From Dysidea avara (lineage: Eukaryota; Porifera; Demospongiae; Dictyoceratida; Dysideidae), in assembly GCF_963678975.1 (NCBI RefSeq), contig NC_089281.1, positions 25,896,765 to 25,960,764 of the forward strand: a stretch of 64,000 nt of DNA. Direction: 5' to 3'. The notes beneath the pieces are model-generated. The model ran no database searches, was not told the DNA's origin, and saw only the letters and a program-made list of their open reading frames with translations. Positions 48,101 through 58,100 of this stretch are shown piece by piece; within the stretch, counting starts at the first letter, position 1; each line of letters begins with the position of its first letter. A program made the position numbers and the translations under genes.

Positions 48101-48753
48101 AGTCATGTCGACCACCTGTATAGAAAGACCACTTCTTTAAACTGGTCAACCTTATATTCTCTAATTTACAAATTTGTACTGCCATTAAAGGTTCTACTAT
48201 ACTGTCTACAGACATACATACCTCTATCAGCGTATCCTTCTTCTGGTAAGCAAACAATGCCACTGGTGCTACCCTCATAGCACTACCATTACCAAATGAT
48301 CCTTTCCCATTGAACTGTTCTGCTGCTGGTTGATACACATCATCAATACCAAATCTCAACTTTGTGAACACCGTAGATATGCTCTGTCCGTACCCTCTCC
48401 TAGGATCCCTGAAGTAGTCAGCACTAAACCTGCACCAACAACACAGAGGATTCAGTGATATAGTGATATCACTGGGAACACAGCAGGGACAACCTCTTGG
48501 CCACATCCACAGCGTTGTATTCCTTACTGGAGAGCAGCGACTCTGCCAAACTGAAGCTCATTGTGGAGTCGTCAGTGTAGGAGATGCGAAATTCGCGTCT
48601 CAGCGACTGCTCTACTTGCTCGTCTATCTTCCTCTGCACGTCATCCATGTTTAACGTCTTCCTCCACGATGTGGCCTCCCAGAACGAGCCCATACAGTCA
48701 CCCACTACTACACCCAACATCGCTCCTCGAAAATGTGGTTTGAGGAGAGACAT
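45178..48753 (-). CDS. ADPRS: ADP-ribosyl-serine hydrolase ARH3
   Basis: ARH3 is a Mg2+-dependent glycohydrolase that removes ADP-ribose from serine and degrades poly-ADP-ribose. There are four exons (high to low): 48753-48494, 48429-48222, 46435-46182 and 45541-45178, encoding 361 residues (human 363). Family signatures in order are GAMLGVVVGDCMGSFWE (E26 equals the catalytic glutamate), YTDDST (D61, D62), the GYG region, FNGKGSFGNGSAMRVAP, ARITHAHP, a SELGNG-like TLGNGIKACEAVP, and SLGGDTDTIASMAGAIGGAYWG (D312, D314, T315). All metal-binding residues of the family are present. The segment at about residues 205-240 is an acidic, Ser/Pro-rich insert. Intron 3 holds a TA-flanked MITE. The gene is tail-to-tail with the unknown paralog at 44,431-45,124. 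Confidence 0.94.
45963..46140. mobile_element. TA-flanked CAGTGGAAC MITE in ARH3 intron 3
   Basis: It begins CAGTGGAAC (45,963) and ends GTTCCACTG (46,140) between two TA dinucleotides (45,961-45,962 and 46,141-46,142). Inside, TATAGAGGTTTT is repeated. The ends and the TA target are typical of pogo/Tc1-like non-autonomous elements. Confidence 0.8.
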
Positions 48754-49797
48754 CTCGATCACTAGCAATGTGACAAAGCGAAGTAGTAGGAGTTCATGAA
48801 ACTGCGCTTAAATGCAATTAATGGGCGCCTATCGGCATTGCATGTGGTGTGTGTTCTATTAGAGTTTTATCAATTTTCAGCATCACAAACTATCCAAGAA
48901 ACTATCACAAAGGTCCTTCAAGTATAGTAGCACATGTACACTAGCGAATTTTAGGCTACCCTTATTTTCTATAATTTGTACTTCCATAGAGACATGTCAG
49001 GTGGTAGCCGGGGAGTACCATTAGGCCAGTCATAGATTATATATACTACGTACCCGGGATGGATGAATTTCATAATAACTAAAGTTGCCCCTAGCAACCT
49101 GAATTTTTACGATATTTGTAGGGGTAAATGTTTATAGTAACATTTCAAAATTTTAAAAGGATAGCATATAGCTATAGGTCATGAGATATAACACTTTAAA
49201 GTTTGTCATTTTTCCATACATTCTGGGCAATCACATAAATAATGTGTGGGAAAACAACAAATTTAATTTATGTCATTTCTCAATTTAACATTATAGCTAT
49301 GTAGCTAGTGTGTGAATCTCACAATTAACCTCTCCAAATTTTAAAATGATAGAGTACATAGATCATGAGATATGACATTTTGAAATTTGTGGTTTTCCCA
49401 TACATTATCTATGTGATTGCCCAAAAATGGCAAACTTTAAAATGTCATACTATGATCTCATGATGTATATATGCTATCCTTTTAAAAATTGGAGACATTA
49501 CTTTTGACATTGCCACCTACAAAATAATGTAAAATTCAGGTTGCTAGGGGCAACGGTTTAAAATTCCTTATTATAAAATTCATCTATTGGAAATGCCGGT
49601 TTTTATCCAAACTATCCACGTTGGAGCACACTCTTATGACAGCGAAGCGCCTAGCCAGACGAGTGGTTGATTCTTCTCATTTTCTTGTGAGTTCATAGCC
49701 AGCTAATAGAGATATAAGACTACTTAACTCAACATTTCGTAGGTTTACTAAATGAAGGAATTATTTGGAGTTAGCTGACCAGGTGAACTAGACAGGA
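48754..49797. other. Divergent interval between ARH3 and a small unknown gene
   Basis: About 1 kb separates two outward-facing start codons. Half of it is the palindromic element at 49,062-49,584. The rest shows no exon. Confidence 0.5.
49062..49584. mobile_element. 523-bp palindromic element with internal repeats
   Basis: The outer ends are inverted (GATGAATTTCATAATAA opposite TTATTATAAAATTCATC), as are the next blocks (TTGCCCCTAGCAACCTGAAT). Inside, a unit holding ATAGCATATAG, ATCATGAGATAT, a CATTTT/AAAGTTTG word, CCATACATT and GTGATTGCCC occurs three times, two direct and one inverted. The element is purely non-coding. Confidence 0.8.
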
Positions 49798-51033
49798 ATG
49801 GGCGGTCAGCGGCAAGGTCACCGGTTCATTAAATTCAAGATTGAATTGCTCAGACACAATGGTACGTACATTATTGTTACAGAGCAGACAGCACAGGTGA
49901 TATGGCTAAGGAAATCACATAACAAATTAAATTTTATGAAATTACAAAATTAGAGTGCATTTCTAGATGGGAAGTAGCCCTTAGAGTAGAAACTTTGCTG
50001 TAGGTAGATGAGTTTGGGAGAAAGAAACAATGACATTGATGGTATAGCCTGGTGGATCTTTCCATTGTAATGAAATAGTTGAACCATCCAGTTGGTATCT
50101 AAAGTTGTATTGGAATTTGGAATCTACCAATGATTGAAGTCTTCTGGTTATTGTATAATGTAATTTAAGCACATGGGGTCACTAATACTGCATGCTTGTG
50201 ATGTAACCTCATGACATGTCAAGACAATTTGGGGATTTGAAATAGACCAGACCCTTTCTCTCCCTACCCAGTGACAAAGAGAAAAAAGTGGTCTGGCCTA
50301 ACGGTATGGGTACCAGTCCTAAAACAACTGCAGCATGTTCCATTGACGAGTTAACAGTAACTGTAGCTATGGTTGCAAGGCCTATCTTATGGTGCATTTC
50401 CTGTACAATTTTATGTTGTAATACAATTAACCATGGTGGGATTCTTCCATTGCTGAGGACAAGCTAAGTGTCCAGAATTACCTGCCCTTAAACCATAGCA
50501 GTGGCAAGAGTAGTAGTGATAAATGTACACGGCATCTCTGCTTAGCACAGTGCAGTATATGATTACTGTGATTTCCCTCTCTTTTGACTGTTGCATTGTG
50601 AATGGCATGACATCAATGTGTTTGATGTACAGTGGAACCTGTCCTAAGCCGGTCACCTTCAGGCCAGCATTTCTTGATGTTTGCTTTATACAATTGGGTT
50701 AGTGTATAGCTGCCTCACTAAAGGAATTAAAGTTGGCCAATTTCAGAGAGGTGACCTGTCTATACAGGACAGGTTCCACTGTACATTGTACAATGTTAGT
50801 GTTGCATTTGCTAATGTAGCTCAATCTTTATGTAGACTGTTTTTGTAGGTCAACAAAACTCTTCCTGTGCTGTGTCTTTCTACCACTTGTCAAGGAAACA
50901 AGTGTTTGTTGCTGTGAAAGATTCATCTCACATTGAAACTGATAGCATTTTTGTAGTGGACAAGTTGACTATAGAAAAATTACATGATTTCTATGCTGTA
51001 CCAAGGGTTCTTAGTAATAAATTAACAACATGA
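49798..51033 (+). CDS. Small unknown protein (82 aa)
   Basis: Two exons, 49,798-49,861 and 50,849-51,033, join in phase 1 across good GT-AG sites (ATG/GTACGT; TTTTTGTAG) to give 82 residues. The N-terminus is basic (QRQGHRFIKFKIELLRHNG). The second exon has SFYHLSRKQVFVAVKD, SIFVVDKLTIEKLHDFY and ends NKLTT. There is no signal peptide or membrane helix. A missing middle exon is possible because the intron is 987 bp and phase 1-1 would allow one. I do not recognise the family. The intron contains a TA-flanked MITE. Confidence 0.45.
49981..50172 (-). CDS. Possible exon of an unidentified gene, antisense to the small gene's intron
   Basis: A 63-codon frame has protein-like composition (RRLQSLVDSKFQYNFRYQL, ISLQWKDPPGYTINVIVSFS) and ends TAA. 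It has no ATG, so it would have to be a terminal exon; an AG at the ACCAG just before AAGACTT is a candidate acceptor. No upstream partner exon or family was found, so this could be chance. Confidence 0.25.
   Translation of the reverse strand: MLKLHYTITRRLQSLVDSKFQYNFRYQLDGSTISLQWKDPPGYTINVIVSFSQTHLPTAKFLL
50630..50781. mobile_element. TA-flanked CAGTGGAACC MITE, 152 bp
   Basis: It begins CAGTGGAACCTGTCCTAA and ends ACAGGACAGGTTCCACTG, between TA dinucleotides (50,628-50,629 and 50,782-50,783). The inner GGTCACCTTCAG/AGAGGTGACC words are also inverted. Both ends are complete, making this the cleanest member of the family in the window. Confidence 0.85.
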
Positions 51034-51564
51034 CGGTACGGCACAACAGTGTGTGTTGCAATATATTGCTAGAGGGATGGTTGTACTTATCCAGCAATGG
51101 AGTCGGCTATGACATTATTTCACTTATCTAGAGTTTGTAGTTGCTGTGAAAAGCTAAAACAGCCACTGCCATGAAATTGAGTATGGTGGTAGGAACCATA
51201 TAACATACTCTATTACAACATTAATCGCATGAGTTCCATGCGGCCGGTGCTCACTGTACAACTGGCTAATGGTACCAAGAGGGCCCTCCCACATTATATA
51301 CTCTTGATGGTACACATGGGCATTCTTCTCAAAGTAGCTACTATGCATACATGTCATGTGTTCAAGTGCCCTTAAGAAGAACAGTAGCTATGGGTGCCAC
51401 CCAAAACTACTGAAACTCGAGCTGAAACTAGACTCTGATCTCTATAGGTATCTAGGTGGTGAACAACCAAAGGCAAGTGTCATGATACCATGTATGAGCT
51501 ATTAGACTAGATGTCCTAGACTAGTAGCTGCATGAGTTGGTTAATTTGCTAAACTGTAACTCAC

Positions 51565-51874
51565 CTGTTAGCCATATCATTAGCATCATATCCCGGCTTT
51601 GCAAGAAAGTAGGGAACTAGCCACGCTGAAAGTCATTACAGAGTCGCTATCATGAAAGATGTGGTGCTTCTCGTCCCTCACAGAGCGGTCTACCTCCAAG
51701 TCTATCTTCCGTTTTACATCATCTATATCCAGGGTCTTTCTTCCGTTTTACATCATCTATATCCAGGGTCTTTCTTCCAGGTGTCAAGTCTTCCCAGTAA
51801 GACCGTAAACAGTTACCCATCAGCACCCCCAGTAGTGCTCCTCGAAAACGTTCCTTAAGACAGAGATCCGCCAT
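51565..51874 (-). pseudogene. ARH-family pseudogene, first exon only
   Basis: From ATG at 51,874 the frame matches exon 1 of the ARH3 gene at 45,178-48,753: FRGALLGVLMGNC then YWE, then RKTLDIDDVKRK, then a SLLS-type block ending at a donor in the same place (CAG/GTGAGT, exon end 51,565). A 34-bp direct duplication (units starting 51,705 and 51,739) shifts the frame and creates stops. The GDC motif is GNC, and YTDDST corresponds to FHDSDS, so metal-binding residues are lost. No later exons were found down to 51,034. It is a dead tandem paralog, head-to-head with KIF3A. Confidence 0.75.
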
Positions 51875-52126
51875 GGGATTGTAGTATACACTTGTATATT
51901 AATAGCTAAGGAGTAAATTAGCTACGTTTGTTGTGTTGCTAATTAACATAATGATGTCATACATATGATATTGGCGCCCGCGCTAAAAATAGGGTATCTA
52001 TCCATCAGTGGTGCGTATTAAATAAAGATATTGTTTATTTCGGTGGTAAGGAAGCTAAAGAGGCGAGTAAGATGTAACATTTCTGCCATGACGTAGAGAA
52101 ACAGTACTAGGGATATCGTATAAGGA
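51875..52126. promoter_or_regulatory. Probable KIF3A promoter region
   Basis: These 252 bp lie between the dead ARH exon and the KIF3A start codon. They contain GGCGCCCGCGC, unusually GC-rich for this window, and end in the leader with an upstream ATG (52,088) that meets TAG one codon later. No TATA box is evident. Confidence 0.4.
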
Positions 52127-55100
52127 ATGGTTAGTTTGTCGCTAATCATAAGCGGATATTTCACGTAGTGTGTTCATTTGAATCCTTGGCAGGCTAAGAA
52201 ATCGGAGTCCGTCAAAGTAGTTGTAAGATGTCGGCCAATGAGCGAGCAAGAAATTGCCTCCAACTACGAAAGGTAACTTGGTGCCACAGCGAATTACTGT
52301 GCGTTCTATTAGAGTGTTTCTGTGTCACCGCCATATAGGGTGGTAGACATGGACGTAGCTAGAGGTATGGTGATCATAAAGAATCCAAATAGTACTGACA
52401 GCAATCTGCGAGACTTCACGTTTGATGCTGTGTATGATTGGAAGTAAGTGCCCATTGTACAGATGTCCTCCTGAACCTTGTAATGTTGCAGCTCAAAACA
52501 GAAGGATCTTTATGATGAAACATTTAGACCAATTGTAGAGTCAGTATTGGAAGGATACAATGGTAGTTTGTTATACTGTGCACACTACACTTGTATGTGT
52601 TACAGTACAGTTAGATATCCACTTGTGTGCATTGCATAGCATGTACACATACATACATACATACATGAGGTATGGTTCGTTTCCATTTTTGGATGTTTAT
52701 TGACCTCACATTTTCATCCACAATTGGATGATTATTGCAAAGGAACAAAATCATCCAAAAGTGGATGATTATTGCTCATATCTCTATATAGTGAGAGATT
52801 TATGCAACAATCATCCAAATTTGGATGTTTCTTGCCATCCAATATTGGAATACATTTGTCGCTATCCAAATTTGGATGTTTCTTGCCATCCAATATTGGA
52901 ATACATTTGTCGCCATCCAAATTTGGATGTTTCTAGCCATCCAATATTGGAATACATTTCTGGTCATCCAAATTTGGATGTTTCTTGCCATCCAATATTG
53001 GAATACATTTCTGGTCATCCGAATTTGGATGTTTCTTGCCATCCAATATTGGAATACATTTGTTGCCATCCAAATTTGGATGTTTCTTGCCATCCAATAT
53101 TGGAATACATTCCTTGCCATCCAAATTTGGATGTTTCTTGCCATCCAATAATGGAATACATTCCTTGCCATCCAAATTTGGATGTTTCTTGCCATCAAAT
53201 ATTGGAATACATTTGTTGCCATCCAAATTTGGATGTTTCTTGCCATCAAATATTGGAATACATTTCTTGCCATCCATTTTCGGATGTTTCTTGCCATCCA
53301 ATATTGGAATACATTTGTTGCCATTCACATTAAAAGTTTCTTTGATTTTAAATTGTGTATCGTAAAACATTAAAATTACTTGATGCAATTTTAAGAAGTT
53401 ATGAATGATTTCGTATGAGAACAGATGGCGAAAATAAAAGGCGACAAAGTATACAAGAGGTCAACTGTCAAACAGTCAGGTATAGTGCGATTTAGTGGGA
53501 TTCCACCGAACTGACACATGCCCACAAGAATACTGCTGTCAAAGGCAACTACACTGGAGAAAAATCACTTTTACGGAATAGCCGCAATGCAATCAATTGT
53601 TAAGCACAAAAATCCTTATACGAGGCCAAATATTGAATTTAAAACCTTTGCCAAAACTCAAATTTTTAGTCTGCCTGCATTCTTGCCTGCCTCCTGGCCA
53701 CAGCTGCAAGGCAAGCAGGCAGCAACAACAGCTTGGCAGCATTGGGTAGACACACCCAAGCTCAAAAATATTTTCAGACCCATTCTCTAAACCCTTCCAA
53801 TAAGTTTCTATGATTTATTACTGTATAAGAAGTTGTGTTTAACAGAATTTCCGCTAACTGACTGACTGCTTTCAGCCTAGCATACAGTACAGGGTGTAGC
53901 TCAACTACAGGTTTGATTTCTTCACTATTCAATGTTGCTTCTTCCAGAGATGCATCATGCAATGAGTGCATCATGGACTCACTTTGTCCTTCTTTATGCA
54001 CAGTATGATCATTTACATGCATTGTATAACATGTATTGTATGTTGTGATTGAAAAAGAATGGACTTTTTCACTAGGTTTGTGGTAGTACTGTTTAAGTAA
54101 TTTTTACCCCTATAATAGCTAAAAAAAGTCATCGCCATCAAAAATCACCTAGAAATATTATGCACAGCAAAAATTAGCATTAAACGCAAGACAACAATTG
54201 TATTCGGTGGAATATTTAAATTTAAGAAGTTGCTAATTCTTAAATTTGGTCTGCCTCACCAGTCGCAAGGCTAGAGACCAAAACAAAGCAGCTTATGGTC
54301 ACCATTTTATTTCACAACAGTTAGCTCACCGGTGGCATGTGCCTTTTCTGGTTACAAAGAATATCCACCTTCTGCACTTTGCTTCTCTTCTCCTCTTCAA
54401 TCACATGGTTGTCTTCTTCAAGCAAGGAAACCATATTCATGCACTAATTTTCTGTATCGACACCTTCCTTAGAGGAGCGTTTTAGTTTTTGTCACCACAA
54501 AACCATTTCTCAAGTGTTTATATTCTACTAGTAGAATAAGAAGCAATATCATTAAGTGTGGTAGGGTCATGGATAGTAATTTTGCTGTTTTCGTTGCTTT
54601 CTATTGTTTGTTAATGCAAGAAACAGCTTGATATGAAACACAAAATTGTCTTTTTTCATGTAGGTTTATTAAGTGCGGTAGGTTCATGGCAGTGATTGTC
54701 AAGGTTCATGATTCTTGCCAAAAATACGCATCAAAAACAGACTTGCAAACTCATTGCGTCATTCCATTATGTAGTTCTAAAAGATAGTAAGTCACTCTTC
54801 TGAATGTAAATACATGAAATTAGCAGGGAGAAAGACATCTTGATTGCCTGTCTAGGCCTAATCATGGACTTTTTCACCTTTCTGTACTTTTTCAAAACAT
54901 CTTTAACCAGGCTGTGGAGCCAGGTGTCTTACAGACCTTCAGCACTTGTTAAGTGCTGTAAAGCATTAAAATAAATAGATTCAGCAGCATTGTATGACTA
55001 AAGTTAAGCACGATTCCGCCCATATTTTGTGTACATGTGTGTGTGGCTATAATGGGAACTAAAATGTATGCACTCAGTGGCATTGTGCTACTACCAGTAT

Positions 55101-58100
55101 CTTCTTGTTTCATTATTGTGATCCCTACTCATGGTGAAAAATTTCTAATCCAAAAAGTTGGAGAAACTCATAGGATGCTTTTTGGGCCATTTTGAAGTAG
55201 AATGCACTCAGTGGCACTGTGTTGCTATCTTCTTGTTTCAGTGCTTTTATTATTGTGATCCCTACACATACTGAAAATTCCACAGAAACTGATCATCTGC
55301 AGCTGTATGCTACCAATCTCACTTAAAATAATTGAGGTTTCAATAACCTCTATTTGGGGGACTCCAATGTTTTTGAGTACTGTTTCTATGGGCCGTAAAT
55401 GGAGGTCGACTTGTTAGTGTACTACAGGAAGAAGATATCGAGCTAAAACTAACAGGTACAGCTATAAGGCAATAACACAATTTTTTTTACTCGGGTTTAA
55501 ATTTTTCGCCTGTTTTTCCGAGTAGAGGTAAATTAGCATTTCTTTAACAATACCTGGTGATTTCATTTCGAAATTATCTCTAGAAGTCGCATGATAGGTC
55601 CTTAGAAGTATTCTTCGTGGGAAGCTGTACTCGAAAACGTAAGAGTCCCCTAAATAGAGTTTGCAAGACGTCATTTCGGAAATAGTCTATATTGGATGGC
55701 AAGAACCATCTAATTTTGGAAAGCAAAACTTACATTCCAATAATGGATAGTAAGAAACATCCATTTTTGGAAAGCAAAACTTATATTTCAATATTGGATG
55801 GCAAAAACCATGCGATTTTGGAAGGCGGAAGTTACATTCCAATATTGGATTGCAAGAAACATCCAATTTTGGACGACAGAAATTACATTCCAATATTGGA
55901 TGGCAAGAAACATCCAATTTTGGAAGGCAGAAATTACATTCCAATATAGGATGGCAAGAAACATCCAATTTTGGACGACAGAAATTACATTCCAATATAG
56001 GATGGCAAGAAACATCCGATTTTGGACGACAGAAATTGCATTCCAATATTGGATGGCAAGAAACATCCAATTTTGGAAGGCAGAAGTTACATTCCAATAT
56101 TGGATGGCAAGAAACATCCAATTTTGGACGACAGAAATTACATTCCAATATTGGATGGCAAGAAACATCCGATTTTGGAAGGCAAAGTTTACATTCCAAT
56201 ATTGGATGGTTAGAAACATCCGATTTTGGAAGGCTAAGTTTACATTCCAATATTGGATGGTTAGAAACATCCGATTTTGGATGCTTCTTGCATACATCTC
56301 TCACTATATAGTGAATCAAGCAAATATCATCCACTTTTGGATGATATTTGCTTACATAAGCACTCACTATATAGAGAATCAAGCAATAATCATCCACTTT
56401 TGGATGATGTTTGCTTATGTAACTATAAGAGAGATGAGTAATAATCATCCAAAATGGATGATTTAGTGAAGCATCATCCATATTTGGATGAAAATGTGAG
56501 GTCAAAAAGCATCCGATTTTGGAATTTGACTATACCTGACATACATACATACATACATACATACATACATACATACATACATACATACATACATACATAC
56601 ATACATACATACATACATACATACATACATACATACATACATACATACATACATACATACATACATACATACATACCTACGTACATACGTACATACATGC
56701 ATACAGTCATACATACATACTTACATACTACTACACACATGCATATACACATAAATGCTCTACCACAGGTACAATATTTGCCTATGGTCAAACTGGTACA
56801 GGGAAGACATACACAATGGAAGGTCAGGGATTATCACTATGGTAACATATTTTACGATGACTTGCTACAGGGATAAGATCTGACGCTGAGCTAAAGGGGG
56901 TCATTCCGAATGCCTTTGACCACATCTTCATTCATATACAACGAACTGAGAATGAGCAATTTCTAGTGAGAGCCTCCTACTTGGAAATATACCAGGTAAT
57001 AATGACTGTCTAGTTGTTCCTTGTTGGTGTTTTGTTTATGGGTTAGTGTAGTGAAACGTCACTTTTTTGCTTCTTCTCTTTAGTAAAACCACTTCATTAT
57101 AGTGTCAGTGTCAAGTAGGTCCCAAACATAGCCAAGGTGTACTTCATTACCTCATTAATAAGACCACCTCATTATCAAGGCCAGTTTTAATCCCCTGGGT
57201 GGCCCTATTAACAAGATTTACTTTGAAAACTTTTAAAAGGGTTAATGTTGGTCCCTAGTTTAATGGTTTTTTGTCCATGGAAGAATTATACCAAGAGTCG
57301 ACTAATTGGCTGCAACATTAGCGGCAACACCATAATATGTATAATGGGTTTTTGTGTTTAAAAAGCAGAAAAAATCTTGGAAGATTTCGAAAATTTGTGT
57401 TCAGTAAGTGTGGTAATACATGCCTAAAACCAATTTTTTTCTGACATAATTCCTTCCCTTATGTAAATGATATTGCAAATTATCATCATCATCAGATGCT
57501 CTGCCGTCTTGTATCTCTAGCTGCAGATGACATCAATTGCAACCATGGATCTGGCTATGCTCCCTAAATTTGTACCTCCATGTCAAAATATTGGATCTAT
57601 TTTACATTTGAATTTGTTTCAGCACTCTCCAGTTTAAGTCTGTACTAAGCCTCCATACATAATGAAGTCCTGGCCTCTTACATCTTTCCTTTATATTCAA
57701 CTAAAAAATTTGTGTCATTTATGTTGGCATTGCTTTACAATGCTCTTGTCCTCTGCTAGGAAGCCATCAGGGACTTGTTATCAAAGGATCAACAGAAGAG
57801 ATTGGAATTACGAGAAAGACCTGATAGTGGTGTTTATGTGGAGGTCAGCAATTATTAAGTAACCTAGATGTGTAGTAACACAAACTTGTTAACAGGACCT
57901 ATCCTCATTTGTTGCTAAAAACGTAAAGGAAATTGAGAGAGTGATGAGTGTTGGTAACCAAAATAGATCAGTGGGGTAATAATTTATGATGTCATTGTTA
58001 TTGATATGAGGGAAATACCTGTTTTAGGCGTACTGACATGAACGAACACTCCTCAAGGTCTCATGCCATTTTCATTGTGACTGTTGAGTGCTGCAAGGTG

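Larger units (their letters stand above)
52669..56536. mobile_element. 3.9-kb foldback element in KIF3A intron 4
   Basis: The left terminus GGTATGG...TTTTTGGATG and right terminus CATCCGATTTTGG...CTATACC are inverted, as are the next blocks (GACCTCACATTTTCATCC opposite GGATGAAAATGTGAGGTC). TGA flanks both ends (52,666-52,668 and 56,537-56,539), and outside it lies an ACAT microsatellite on both sides, so the element apparently landed in that repeat. Each end carries a tandem array of 51-bp units in opposite orientation (52,811-53,325 and 55,692-56,285). The 2.4-kb middle has only short frames. The structure recalls the foldback/Galileo type of DNA transposon, but no transposase is visible and the family is unknown. 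Confidence 0.8.

Noticed and set aside
54246..54485. 79-codon frame in the middle of the foldback element
   Set aside because: It has no ATG-supported start, family motif or partner exon. It could be a relic, but I cannot support it as a gene.
52669..56536. CRISPR-like array (regular repeats with variable joints)
   Set aside because: The joints are themselves near-identical, the units are palindromic minisatellites, and the context is an animal intron.
56454..56876. Frames rich in HTYI or CMYV repeats
   Set aside because: These are the CATA microsatellite translated; there is no codon variation and the stretch is inside a KIF3A intron.
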